Positions 14,381 through 23,095 of a DNA stretch of 43,867 nucleotides are shown here, one piece after another. Position 1 is the first letter of the stretch, and each line of letters begins with the position of its first letter. Source of the stretch: Nitrospirota bacterium (GTDB lineage: Bacteria; Nitrospirota; Thermodesulfovibrionia; Thermodesulfovibrionales; JdFR-86); NCBI GenBank assembly GCA_037386965.1, contig JARRLN010000005.1, positions 1-43,867 of the forward strand, read 5' to 3'. The translations under genes were made by a program, and so were the position numbers. A model generated the notes under the pieces. The model was not told the origin of the DNA. It saw only the letters and a list, made by a program, of their open reading frames with translations, and ran no database searches.

Positions 14381-16458
14381 GGCAGGAGGTTATCGGCATC
14401 TTTTCCCTGATGGGCGGGCTTTACGCGGGGTTGAGCCTTGCCACGTACGACAAGTGGGACCGCTCCCTGTTCACCTTCTCGGAGGAACCCGTGCGCAACT
14501 ACGGAGGGGTGGTGGGCGCGTCCCTGGCGGACCTTCTCTTCACGCTCCTGGGGGCCTCCGCCCTGGCGGTGCCGGCCTTCCTTGTGGCCTACGGCCTCAA
14601 GAGGCTCCTCGGCAAGGAGAAGGACCGCGTGCACCTGGCGGGGGCCGTGCTCTTCCTGGCGGCCTCCTCGCTTCTTCTGTCCCTGCTCGACGCTTCCTTC
14701 GGCCTGGACGGACGGGGCGGCGGGGTGCTGGGTCTTTACGGGGGCGCGCTTCTGGTGACCGGCCTCCATATCCTCGGGGCCTACATGCTCGCGGTGGCCC
14801 TGTTTCTGGCCTCCCTCGTTCTGCTGAGCCCCGTTTCCGTGGTCAAGCTTCTGAGCCCGAGGGGCCGTTTCTCTCGCGCCGAGAAGAAGCCCGGGCTCCG
14901 GCGGCGGAAGGCCGCACGCGAAGACCTTTTCCCGGAGGAGGAGGACGAGACGGGCGGGGAGCCTCCGGGGCCCCTCGTGGTGGAGCCCCCCCTGGAGGTG
15001 ATTTCTCCCCAGGCTGCCGGCGGCGGCCCCCTTTTTGAGAAGGCGGTCTCTCCCGAGGGCTACCGGCTTCCGGACATCGACCTTCTCGCCCGGTACGACC
15101 CCGTGGAGAGGCAGGGCCGGCAGGCCCTCATGGAAAGCAGCGCGCTGCTTGAGAACAAGCTCTCGGACTTTTCCGTCCAGGGGCGGGTGACCCATGTGCA
15201 CACCGGGCCGGTGGTCACCATGTACGAGTTCGAGCCCGCACCGGGGGTGAAGATAAACCGAGTGGTCTCTCTGTCGGAGGACCTCGCCCTTGCCCTCAGG
15301 GCCCAGAGCATCCGCATCTCGGCGGTGCCGGGAAAGGCCGCCATCGGCATCGAGATACCCAACCCCCGCCGCGAGGTGGTCTCCCTGAGGGAGGTCATCG
15401 CCTCCGAGGACTTCGCGAAAAGCTCCTCCCACCTGACCTTTGCGATAGGGAAGGACATCTTCGGCTCCTCCGTGGTGGCCGACCTTGCCCGCATGCCCCA
15501 TCTCCTGGTGGCCGGAGCCACGGGCTCGGGAAAAAGCGTCTTTCTGAACGCGACGGTGGTGAGCCTCCTTTGCAAGTCCACGCCCGGGGAGCTCCGCATG
15601 CTCATGATAGACCCGAAGCTCCTGGAGCTTTCGGCCTATGACGGCATCCCCCACCTCATCTGCCCCGTCATCACCAATCCCAAGGAGGCCTCCGAGATGC
15701 TCCGGCGGATGGTCTTCGAGATGGAGCGCCGCTACCACATGATTGCCCAGAGGGGGGTAAGGAACATCGAGAGCTTTAATGTGGCCGCGCCCGAGGAGGA
15801 GAGGTTGCCCTACATCGTCATCCTCATCGACGAGCTCGCGGACCTCATGCTGGCCGCCCAGAGCCAGGTGGAAGACTCCATCGCCCGCCTGGCCCAGATG
15901 GCCCGGGCCTCCGGCATCCACCTTATCCTGGCCACGCAGCGCCCTTCGGTGGACGTCATCACCGGGGTCATCAAGGCCAACTTCCCCGCCAGGGTGGCCT
16001 TCCAGGTGACCTCCCGCGTGGACTCGCGCACCATACTGGACGCGCAGGGGGCGGAGCAGCTCATCGGCAAGGGGGACATGCTCTTCATGCTTCCCGGCAC
16101 CAGGATAATGCGGGTCCACGGGGCCTTCGTCTCGGAGAAGGAGGTCAAGAGGGTGGCGGACTTCGTCCGCGGGCAGGGAGGCCCGGACTATGCCCTCATG
16201 GAGGAGATAGCCCAGGCGGAAAACAGCGCCCGTGCGGATGCCGCCCAGTCCGAGGACAGGGACGAGCTGTACGAGCGGGCCCTGGTTTTCGGGGGTGCCG
16301 CCGGGGAGGTCTCCATATCGTCGCTTCAAAGGCGCCTCAAAATCGGCTATAACAGGGCCGCCCGTATCATGGAGCTCATGGAGGAGGACGGCCTGGTGGG
16401 CCCTCCCCGGGGAGCGGGAAAGCCCCGGGACTTCCTCGGCCGGCGGGGAGGCTTCTAG
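14365..16458 (+). CDS. ftsK: DNA translocase FtsK/SpoIIIE
   Basis: 697 aa. Four N-terminal membrane segments (about 10-165), a short charged linker, then the RecA-like motor with Walker A GATGSGKSV (384-392) and Walker B IVILIDELADLM, and the C-terminal winged-helix gamma domain that reads KOPS sequences (KIGYNRAARIMELMEEDGLV). It pumps chromosome termini through the division septum. ATG 14365 has GGAGG 6 nt upstream inside the uppP coding end, so the two are coupled. The TAG stop lies inside the left terminal repeat of the 218-bp element, so the last residues may have been reshaped by its insertion. Confidence 0.96.
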   Translation: MAGRIRQEVIGIFSLMGGLYAGLSLATYDKWDRSLFTFSEEPVRNYGGVVGASLADLLFTLLGASALAVPAFLVAYGLKRLLGKEKDRVHLAGAVLFLAASSLLLSLLDASFGLDGRGGGVLGLYGGALLVTGLHILGAYMLAVALFLASLVLLSPVSVVKLLSPRGRFSRAEKKPGLRRRKAAREDLFPEEEDETGGEPPGPLVVEPPLEVISPQAAGGGPLFEKAVSPEGYRLPDIDLLARYDPVERQGRQALMESSALLENKLSDFSVQGRVTHVHTGPVVTMYEFEPAPGVKINRVVSLSEDLALALRAQSIRISAVPGKAAIGIEIPNPRREVVSLREVIASEDFAKSSSHLTFAIGKDIFGSSVVADLARMPHLLVAGATGSGKSVFLNATVVSLLCKSTPGELRMLMIDPKLLELSAYDGIPHLICPVITNPKEASEMLRRMVFEMERRYHMIAQRGVRNIESFNVAAPEEERLPYIVILIDELADLMLAAQSQVEDSIARLAQMARASGIHLILATQRPSVDVITGVIKANFPARVAFQVTSRVDSRTILDAQGAEQLIGKGDMLFMLPGTRIMRVHGAFVSEKEVKRVADFVRGQGGPDYALMEEIAQAENSARADAAQSEDRDELYERALVFGGAAGEVSISSLQRRLKIGYNRAARIMELMEEDGLVGPPRGAGKPRDFLGRRGGF

Positions 16459-16674
16459 AACCTGTCTCAAAATTGATTTCGAAGCGAAAGAGAGAATAAA
16501 CGGCGGCAGACAAGGAGGGAGGGGGAAATCGCCCGGAGGCGCGGCAGGGCTGCGTTGAGGACGCTCTTCTTCTTACGGCGCCGTATGCCGCCATTTAAGC
16601 CTCTTACAGCCAGGGTCCCCGAAAAGTCGCAAGATTTTTCGGGGCTGAGCCGCAAGCAATGTGAGACAGGTTCT
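16457..16674. mobile_element. 218-bp MITE-like element with 13-bp terminal inverted repeats
   Basis: AGAACCTGTCTCA (16457-16469) is perfectly inverted at 16662-16674. No ORF of note lies inside. The interior holds a 9-bp-stem hairpin (16617-16625 with 16636-16644) and the palindrome ACGGCGCCGT. No clear target-site duplication is visible. It fills most of the 318-bp gap between ftsK and metK. It could be a MITE, a remnant of an IS, or a dispersed regulatory repeat. The remainder of the gap (16675-16776) holds a weak promoter-like TTTCAT-N17-TAAAAT ahead of metK. Confidence 0.6.
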
Positions 16675-16776
16675 GAGTCCCCGCCTTTCATTTTTCGCGG
16701 GATTCTATTAAAATAGCTCTTTGCTCTTTTACGGCGGCACGGCGACGTGCGCCTGAGACAAGGAAAGGAGGACGAC

Positions 16777-17928
16777 GTGGGAAGAGTCAATTACTACTTC
16801 ACCTCGGAGTCGGTCACAGAGGGACACCCCGATAAAGTTGCCGATCAGATTTCCGATGCCATCCTGGATGCCCTCATCGAGCAGGACGCCAACTCCCGGG
16901 TTGCGTGCGAGACGCTGGTGACCACCGGCCTCGCCTTTGTGGCGGGGGAGATTACGACAAGGGGTTACGTGGACATCCCCACACTGGTGAGGGAGGTCAT
17001 CAAGGATATCGGCTACACACGGGCCAAGTACGGTTTCGACTATGAGACCTGCGCGGTCATCACCTCCATCCACGAGCAGTCGGGCGATATCGCCATGGGG
17101 GTGGACCCCGGCGGGGCCGGCGACCAGGGCCTGATGTTCGGGTACGCCTGCGACGAGACGAAGGAGCTGATGCCGCTTCCCATCTCCCTGGCGCACAAGC
17201 TCTCCATGCGGCTTTCGGAAGCCAGGAAAAAGGACATCCTGGGTTACCTCCGGCCCGACGGGAAGACCCAGGTGAGCATCGAGTACCGGGACGGCAAACC
17301 CTTCAGGATAGACACCGTGGTCGTCTCCGCCCAGCACAGCGACGACGTCACCCTGAAGGAAATCAGGGAAGACATAATAGAGAAGGTCGTCAAGCCGACC
17401 CTGCCGGAGCACCTGGTGGACGCCGAGCACATCACCTACCACGTCAACCCCACCGGGAGGTTCGTGGTGGGCGGCCCCATGGGAGACACCGGACTTACCG
17501 GCAGGAAGATAATCGTCGACAGCTACGGGGGCGTGGGAAGCCACGGCGGAGGCTGCTTCTCCGGGAAGGACCCCTCCAAGGTGGACCGCTCCGGCGCCTA
17601 CATGGCCCGCTACATAGCCAAGAACCTGGTGGCCTCCGGTCTCACCTCCAAGTGCGAGGTCCAGCTGGCCTACGCCATCGGGGTCCCCGACCCGGTCTCC
17701 ATCCTCGTGGACACCTACGGCACGGGAAAGGTTCCCCAGGACACATTGGTCTCCCTGGTGCGCGAGAACTTCAAGCTCACCCCGAAGGGGATGATAGAGA
17801 CGCTGGACCTGAGGCGGCCCATCTACAAAAAGACGGCGGCTTACGGGCACTTCGGGCGTGAGGAGCGGGATTTCACCTGGGAGATGACGGACAAGGCCGA
17901 TGACCTCAGGAGGCAGGCCGGGCTTTAA
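16777..17928 (+). CDS. metK: S-adenosylmethionine synthetase
   Basis: 383 aa from GTG 16777 (AAAGGAGG 5 nt upstream). It makes SAM from methionine and ATP. Family motifs: [20 protein letters not shown]-type N-terminus (ATP and metal site), then the central loop [17 protein letters not shown] and [20 protein letters not shown]. Followed after 27 nt by ahcY, so the two enzymes of the activated-methyl cycle form one operon. No SAM riboswitch structure was recognised in the leader. Confidence 0.97.
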   Translation: MGRVNYYFTSESVTEGHPDKVADQISDAILDALIEQDANSRVACETLVTTGLAFVAGEITTRGYVDIPTLVREVIKDIGYTRAKYGFDYETCAVITSIHEQSGDIAMGVDPGGAGDQGLMFGYACDETKELMPLPISLAHKLSMRLSEARKKDILGYLRPDGKTQVSIEYRDGKPFRIDTVVVSAQHSDDVTLKEIREDIIEKVVKPTLPEHLVDAEHITYHVNPTGRFVVGGPMGDTGLTGRKIIVDSYGGVGSHGGGCFSGKDPSKVDRSGAYMARYIAKNLVASGLTSKCEVQLAYAIGVPDPVSILVDTYGTGKVPQDTLVSLVRENFKLTPKGMIETLDLRRPIYKKTAAYGHFGREERDFTWEMTDKADDLRRQAGL

Positions 17929-17955
17929 TGAATCGAAAAGAAAGGAATTTTTTGT

Positions 17956-19215
17956 ATGCCTGACTATGACGTGAAGGACATGTCCCTTGCCAAGAAGGGG
18001 ATGCTCAGGATCGAGTGGGCGGCCAAGGACATGCCCGTCCTGGCCAAGGTCAAGGAGAGGTTCAAGAAGGAAAAGCCCCTGAAGGGCGTGCGCATGGCGG
18101 CGTGCCTGCACGTGACCACCGAGACGGGAAACCTGATGGAGACCCTGAAGGCCGGAGGGGCGGACGTGCGGCTCTGTGCGTCCAACCCCCTGAGCACCCA
18201 GGACGACGTGGCCGCTGCGTGCGTGAAGCACTTCAAGGTGCCCACCTTCTCCATCAAGGGGGAAGACAACAGGACCTACTACAGGCACATCATGCAGGCC
18301 CTGGAGCACCGCCCCCAGATTACGATGGACGACGGCGCCGACCTGGTCTCGGTCCTCCATACAAAGAAGAAGAACCTCCTGGGCGAGGTCATCGGGGGCA
18401 CCGAGGAGACCACCACGGGGGTCATCCGTCTGAAGGCGATGGCCCAGAGGGGCGTGCTTCACTACCCCATCGTCGCGGTGAACGACGCCTTCACGAAACA
18501 CCTCTTCGACAACCGTTACGGCACCGGGCAGTCAACCCTGGACGGCATCCTGAGGGCCACCAACCGGCTCATAGCCGGCTCCGTCGTGGTCGTGTCGGGC
18601 TACGGGTGGTGCGGCAAGGGCCTGGCCGGCAACGCCAAGGGCCTCGGCGCCAGGGTCGTCGTCACCGAAGTCGACCCCCTGAGAGGGCTGGAGGCCGTCA
18701 TGGACGGCTATGAAGTGATGCCCATAAGGGATGCCGCCGCTCTGGGAGACATCTTTGTCACGGTCACCGGGGACGTGAACGTCATCTCCAGGGACTGCTT
18801 CCCCAGGATGAAGGACGGCGCCATCATCGCGAACTCCGGCCACTTCAACGTGGAGATAGACATCGATTCCCTTAAGAAACTGGCGAAGTCCCGCCGCACC
18901 ATACGGGAGTTCGTCGAGGAGTACACGCTCAAGAGCGGACGCAGGCTCTACCTGCTGGGCGAGGGCAGGCTCATCAACCTGGCCGCCGCCGAGGGCCATC
19001 CCTCGCAGGTCATGGACATGAGCTTCGCCAACCAGGCCCTGTGCGCGGAGTACATGGCCAAAAACCACGAGAAGCTCGAAAACAGGGTCTACCCGGTCCC
19101 CGAGTCCATCGACAAGAGGATCGCGGCCCTGAAGCTCAGGGCCAAGGGAATCAAGATAGACGCCCTGAGCAAGGAGCAGAAGGAATACCTGGAAAGCTGG
19201 GAACTGGGCACCTAG
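17956..19215 (+). CDS. ahcY: Adenosylhomocysteinase
   Basis: 419 aa. NAD-dependent hydrolysis of S-adenosylhomocysteine to adenosine and homocysteine, relieving product inhibition of methyltransferases. The NAD site is [20 protein letters not shown] with downstream TEVDP; the catalytic-domain motifs [14 protein letters not shown] and [11 protein letters not shown], and the C-terminal LTAEQ-type dimer region ([12 protein letters not shown]), are present. Directly downstream of metK; it supports the radical SAM enzymes encoded nearby. Confidence 0.97.
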   Translation: MPDYDVKDMSLAKKGMLRIEWAAKDMPVLAKVKERFKKEKPLKGVRMAACLHVTTETGNLMETLKAGGADVRLCASNPLSTQDDVAAACVKHFKVPTFSIKGEDNRTYYRHIMQALEHRPQITMDDGADLVSVLHTKKKNLLGEVIGGTEETTTGVIRLKAMAQRGVLHYPIVAVNDAFTKHLFDNRYGTGQSTLDGILRATNRLIAGSVVVVSGYGWCGKGLAGNAKGLGARVVVTEVDPLRGLEAVMDGYEVMPIRDAAALGDIFVTVTGDVNVISRDCFPRMKDGAIIANSGHFNVEIDIDSLKKLAKSRRTIREFVEEYTLKSGRRLYLLGEGRLINLAAAEGHPSQVMDMSFANQALCAEYMAKNHEKLENRVYPVPESIDKRIAALKLRAKGIKIDALSKEQKEYLESWELGT

Positions 19216-19273
19216 GCGGCCCCCCCGTGCGGGCGTGGGCGGGCTTCCGGATGCCCGGGATGCGCGGGCTCTT

Positions 19274-19282
19274 TGATATAAT
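19274..19282 (+). promoter_or_regulatory. Extended -10 (TGATATAAT), likely leaderless transcript
   Basis: The hexamer ends 6 nt before ATG 19289 and no Shine-Dalgarno is visible. Confidence 0.6.
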
Positions 19283-19288
19283 GGGTGG

Positions 19289-19882
19289 ATGCATGCCTCG
19301 TCCCCGGACGGCCTTGGACTCCCGACGCTCCTGAGCATCTCCCTGGGCCTTGCCATGGACGCCTTCGCCGTCAGCGTCACCAGCGGGCTCGCCATCCGCA
19401 CCATCAGGGTGCGCCATGCGCTGCGCATCGCCGCCTTCTTCGGCGCCTTTCAGGGCGTCATGCCGGTGGTGGGCTGGCTGGCTGGAACGAGCCTGCGCTC
19501 CTCCATAGCCCCCCTGGACCACTGGCTGGCCTTCGGCATCCTGGGGGTGGTGGGAGGAAAGATGATCTATGAGGCCGCCGTCATCGAAAAGGCCGAGGAG
19601 AGCGCGCCGTCGGACCTGAGCATCCTCGTCTTGCTCGGCCTGAGCGTGGCCACCAGCCTGGACGCCCTGGCCGTGGGCGTAACATTCGCTTTTCTGGATG
19701 TCCGCATCATCACCCCCGCCCTGGTCATCGGCGCGGTGACCTTCGCCATGTCCTACGCGGGGGTCTGGATAGGCGACCGGTTTGGTGGCTTTTTCGAGAA
19801 GAAAATCGAGGTCCTCGGCGGAATTATTTTGATTGCGATAGGCTTGAAGATCTTGACAGAGCATCTGTTTTTCGGTAAATAG
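19289..19882 (+). CDS. mntP: Manganese efflux pump MntP-like
   Basis: 197 aa, six membrane segments. It carries the two internal repeats of the MntP (DUF204) family, each with a membrane-embedded Asp: LGLAMDAFAVSVTSGL and VATSLDALAVGVTFAF. These residues are required for Mn(II) export in characterised members. The N-terminus has about 12 extra residues before the first helix. Downstream, TGCTATAAT (19912-19920) may start transcription of the next gene. Confidence 0.92.
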   Translation: MHASSPDGLGLPTLLSISLGLAMDAFAVSVTSGLAIRTIRVRHALRIAAFFGAFQGVMPVVGWLAGTSLRSSIAPLDHWLAFGILGVVGGKMIYEAAVIEKAEESAPSDLSILVLLGLSVATSLDALAVGVTFAFLDVRIITPALVIGAVTFAMSYAGVWIGDRFGGFFEKKIEVLGGIILIAIGLKILTEHLFFGK

Positions 19883-19980
19883 GGTATATATCGGGCACCG
19901 CTGGCGGAAAACTGCTATAATAATTCCCTGTCGGGGGCGACCGGGGGTATTCAAATCCAGGCTCAAATGTTATAGAATGG

Positions 19981-21405
19981 ATGAAAACGATGGCTATTAA
20001 GAGAATTTCTTTCATAGAGTCCAAGTCGCCGGGGAACCATATCTTCAGCAAGTTCCCCATACCCCGCCTGGGCGCCATTCTGCTGAGCACTATCCTAAAG
20101 CAGCGGGGTTACGAGGTCAGGGCCTTCGTCGAAGACATCGCCGACCCGGATTGGTCCTACATCGAGAACTCCGACCTTGTCTGCATCTCGGCCATTACGG
20201 GCACCGCCCTGAGGTCTTACCGCATCGCCGAGAGAATGAAGAAGCAGGGCATCCCCGTGGTCCTCGGAGGGGCGCACCCCTCCTTCCAGCCGGACGAGGC
20301 CCTGGGATATGCCGACTTCGTCGTCCGGGGAGAGGGCGAAGAGACTCTGGTGGAGCTGATGGGTTGCCTCGAAAAGGGGACCCCGTCGCTGGAAAGCATA
20401 GCGGGATTAAGTTTCCACGACAAGGACGGCAGGGCGGTCCACAACCCCGGCAGGCCGTTCATCATGGACCTGGACGCTCTGCCGGAGCCGGACTTCTCGG
20501 TCGTGCACAACTGGAAACCGACCAATATCTTCCCGGTCTCCACCTCCAGGGGCTGTCCGTTCGACTGCCGTTTCTGCTCCGTCATCCACATGTTCGGCCG
20601 CAAGTACCGTTTCAAGCACCTGGAGGCGGTGATGGAGGAGCTTCGGCATCTGCCGGCGGTCTCCCAGGGGAGCAAGTTCTTCGTGGACGACAACTTTACC
20701 GCGAACAAGGCCCGGACGAAAGAACTTCTTCGGGCGATGATTGCCGAGAAATTCAACTACTGCTGGTCCGCCCAGGTGCGCACGGACGTGGCCAGGGACG
20801 AGGAGCTTCTGGGCCTTCTGGCCGACGCCGGCTGCGAGACGGTGCAGATAGGGTTCGAGTCGGTCAATCCCAAGACCCTGGAGGCCTTCAACAAGAAGCA
20901 GAACCTGGACGAGATCGTCGAGTCAATCAGGAAGGTGCACGACTACGGCATCAAGATACACGGGATGTTCGTCTTCGGCTCCGACCTGGACACGGTGGAC
21001 ACCATCAAGCAGACGGCCGATTTCGCCATCAAGCACCGGATTGACACCATTCAGTTCATGATGCTCACGCCCCTGCCCGGAACGCCGTTTTTCACGGAGA
21101 TGAAGGACTCCGACAGGCTCCTGCACACACAGTGGGACAAGTACGATGCCCACCACGTCGTGTACAAGCCCCTTCTCATGACGCCGCAGGCGCTGCATAT
21201 GGAGAGCCTGAAGGCCATGGGAAGGTTCTATTCCTGGAAGTACATCTTCGACCACGCGGCCAAGCTGGACTTCTTTTATGCCGCCGTGGGCCTCTACGGC
21301 AAGCAGGCCGTCCGCAAGGCGCTGAAGGAGGCCCGCGGATACCTGGACTCCATCGGCGCCCTGGTGGAGTCCCCGCTGCCTGACCCGCCGCCGACCACTT
21401 CCTGA
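19981..21405 (+). CDS. B12-binding radical SAM protein
   Basis: 474 aa. N-terminal cobalamin-binding Rossmann-like domain (about 1-150: RLGAILLSTILKQRGYEV, VVLGGAHPSFQPDEAL, VRGEGEETL), then a radical SAM barrel with the cluster motif GCPFDCRFCS (C192, C196, C199), then IGFESVNPKTLEAFNKKQ and a C-terminal helical region. This architecture (class B radical SAM) is used for methylations at inert carbon or phosphorus and for ring rearrangements in cofactor, lipid and hopanoid pathways; the substrate cannot be read from the sequence. No ribosome site precedes the ATG, and TATAGA lies 4 nt upstream. Stands alone, convergent with the nitroreductase. Confidence 0.9.
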   Translation: MKTMAIKRISFIESKSPGNHIFSKFPIPRLGAILLSTILKQRGYEVRAFVEDIADPDWSYIENSDLVCISAITGTALRSYRIAERMKKQGIPVVLGGAHPSFQPDEALGYADFVVRGEGEETLVELMGCLEKGTPSLESIAGLSFHDKDGRAVHNPGRPFIMDLDALPEPDFSVVHNWKPTNIFPVSTSRGCPFDCRFCSVIHMFGRKYRFKHLEAVMEELRHLPAVSQGSKFFVDDNFTANKARTKELLRAMIAEKFNYCWSAQVRTDVARDEELLGLLADAGCETVQIGFESVNPKTLEAFNKKQNLDEIVESIRKVHDYGIKIHGMFVFGSDLDTVDTIKQTADFAIKHRIDTIQFMMLTPLPGTPFFTEMKDSDRLLHTQWDKYDAHHVVYKPLLMTPQALHMESLKAMGRFYSWKYIFDHAAKLDFFYAAVGLYGKQAVRKALKEARGYLDSIGALVESPLPDPPPTTS

Positions 21406-21410
21406 GGGCG

Positions 21411-21917
21411 CTACATTTCCCCGAGAACCACCTGGGAGAGCTCTTTCCTGCTTGACGTGCTCCGGCTCTCCGGATGCGGGTGTCCTATGGCCACCACGGC
21501 CATGAGCTCCATCGTCTCCGGCACCGCAAGGAGGCGCCTCACGTCCTCGGCCCTGTTGAGGATCTCGCCCAGCCAGACCGCCCCGAGCCCCAGGGCATGG
21601 GCGGCCAAGAGCATGTTCTGGATGCAGGCCCCCATGGCCTGGTAGTCCTTGACGTCGTGGTACATGGTCTCGCGGTCCACGAAGACGGCGATGGCCGAAG
21701 GGGCGTCCTCCAGGATGCGGCTGTACCTGGTGAGCCCGGCTACCCGGTGCCGGACGTCCCGGTCCCTGACGAGCACAAACCTCCAGGGCTGGTTGTTCAG
21801 CCCCGAGGGGGCCCACGTCCCGGCCCTGACGATTTCCATCAACTGCTCCCGCTCCACGGGCTCCGCGCTGAAGCGGCGGACGCTCCGCCGGCTGTAGATG
21901 CCTTCCAACAGCTCCAT
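21411..21917 (-). CDS. Nitroreductase-family FMN enzyme
   Basis: 168 aa from ATG 21917 (GCAGGAGG upstream). Family pattern: IYSRRSVRRFSAEPV (FMN phosphate-binding Arg-Arg-Ser-x-Arg), GTWAPSGLNNQPWRFVLV, then GACIQNMLLAAHALGLGAVW and the closing AIGHP motif. A dimeric NAD(P)H- or thiol-dependent flavin reductase. TATAGT is about 33 nt upstream of the start on the minus strand. It ends 5 nt from the stop of the convergent radical SAM gene. Confidence 0.92.
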   Translation of the reverse strand: MELLEGIYSRRSVRRFSAEPVEREQLMEIVRAGTWAPSGLNNQPWRFVLVRDRDVRHRVAGLTRYSRILEDAPSAIAVFVDRETMYHDVKDYQAMGACIQNMLLAAHALGLGAVWLGEILNRAEDVRRLLAVPETMELMAVVAIGHPHPESRSTSSRKELSQVVLGEM

Positions 21918-22004
21918 GACGCCTCCTGCTCTTTGGGGTACGTCCACTATAGGGGGCTTGAAGGGCTAAATTCAAGGACGGTTTGCCGGCGATGCCTTTT
22001 CTTC

Positions 22005-22010
22005 TATAAT
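22005..22010 (+). promoter_or_regulatory. -10 box TATAAT, likely leaderless transcript
   Basis: Ends 5 nt before ATG 22016. TTTGCC at 21982-21987 is 17 bp upstream and could serve as the -35. No Shine-Dalgarno. Confidence 0.6.
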
Positions 22011-22015
22011 GGGGC

Positions 22016-22504
22016 ATGGGAAGTACGGGGTTTTTCTTCTATGTCCTGTCCCTCTCACTCTGGACGGGAGGCATCGTCATGTACACGTTCGTCGTGACCC
22101 CGGCGGTTTTCCGTGCGCTCCATCGGGACCTGGCCGCCCGGGTGGTGGGGGTTCTGTTTCCGGGCTATTATTTCTTCAACCTCGCCGTAAGCCTGGCGGC
22201 GCTGGCGATTTTCCTCCTGGCGTGGGCCTTCGGGGACAGCCTGGGCCTGGGAAGCCCTGGATGGGGTCTTTCCCTGGCCCTGCTGGGGGCAGGGGTCACG
22301 CTGAACCTGTTTATCGTCCTGAAGCTTTATCCCGACATCAAGGCCGTAAAGCGGGACGTAGCCTCCTTTGAGTCCGTCCCGGCCGATTCCCCCTCCAGGC
22401 GCACGTTCAGGCGGCTTCACGCGGTGAGCGCGGCCCTGAACGTCCTGCTCCTTGCCGACGGGTTTGCGCTTCTGGCGCTGGGCGTGTTTGTGCGGAACCC
22501 TTAA
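22016..22504 (+). CDS. DUF4149 / TMEM205-like membrane protein
   Basis: 162 aa with four membrane segments (about 5-25, 48-70, 80-100, 135-157). It follows the DUF4149 pattern: LSLWTGGIVMYTFVVTPAVF, then a loop and FPGYYFFNLA, LNLFIVLKLYPDIKA, and RRLHAVSAALNVLLL near the end. Function unknown. The last 4 bp overlap the convergent YceI gene. Confidence 0.85.
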   Translation: MGSTGFFFYVLSLSLWTGGIVMYTFVVTPAVFRALHRDLAARVVGVLFPGYYFFNLAVSLAALAIFLLAWAFGDSLGLGSPGWGLSLALLGAGVTLNLFIVLKLYPDIKAVKRDVASFESVPADSPSRRTFRRLHAVSAALNVLLLADGFALLALGVFVRNP

Positions 22505-23055
22505 CCGGCCTTTTCGCTCTCCCCGGCGGGGTAGTCCGCTTCCAGGTCAAGCAGGATGAAGACGTCCTTGCCGACCATGAGCCCTCCGCGCTCCAGCGGC
22601 TCGTTCCAGGAGACGCCGAAGTCATACCGGTCTATCACGGTGCGGCCCGTAAAGCCCATGCTCGTGGCTCCGAAGGGGCTCTTTACCGGCCCGAAGGCCT
22701 CGCCCTGTATGGTCACGGAACGGCTCGTCCCCCGTATGGTGAGGTTCCCGCGGACCCAGGCCCGCCTCTCCCCGGTCATCTCCACGCTGGTGCTCCTGAA
22801 GGTGATGCCGGGATGGTTCGCCGCGTCGAAGAAGTCGCTGGTGAGGAGGTGCTCGTCTCTTTTTCTGATTCCCGTGGTCACGCTGCCCACGTCGATGTGC
22901 ACATCCACGGAGGAGCGGCCGGGGTCCTCTTCGTCCAGGGAAATCGTGCCCGTCACGCGGCCGAACAGGCCCCGTACATTGGCCAGCATCATGTGGCGGA
23001 CGGAGAAAGCCGCGGAGGAATGGTCGGGGTCTATGGTCAGCAGGACGCGCGGCAT
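22501..23055 (-). CDS. YceI-family lipid-binding-like protein
   Basis: 184 aa from ATG 23055 (GAAGGA upstream). The lipocalin-like beta-barrel pattern is clear: IDPDHSSAAFSVRHMML at the N-terminus, TGIRKRDEHLLTSDFFDA, and RYDFGVSWNEPLERGG. YceI proteins bind isoprenoid chains. No signal peptide is present, unlike E. coli YceI, so a cytoplasmic form is likely. It starts 40 bp after the end of the SPASM radical SAM gene on the same strand and is probably co-transcribed with it. Confidence 0.93.
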   Translation of the reverse strand: MPRVLLTIDPDHSSAAFSVRHMMLANVRGLFGRVTGTISLDEEDPGRSSVDVHIDVGSVTTGIRKRDEHLLTSDFFDAANHPGITFRSTSVEMTGERRAWVRGNLTIRGTSRSVTIQGEAFGPVKSPFGATSMGFTGRTVIDRYDFGVSWNEPLERGGLMVGKDVFILLDLEADYPAGESEKAG

Positions 23056-23095
23056 CGCTGTTTCCTTCGCGTGCGGCCCGATGCGAAGAGGCCGT

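Noticed and set aside
14326-16470. 714-codon minus-strand frame opposite ftsK
   Set aside because: Same effect; ftsK motifs and the coupled start on the plus strand are unambiguous.
16675-16776. SAM riboswitch in front of metK
   Set aside because: The leader is short and I find no SAM-I or SAM-II-like helices or conserved loops; most of the gap is the inverted-repeat element.
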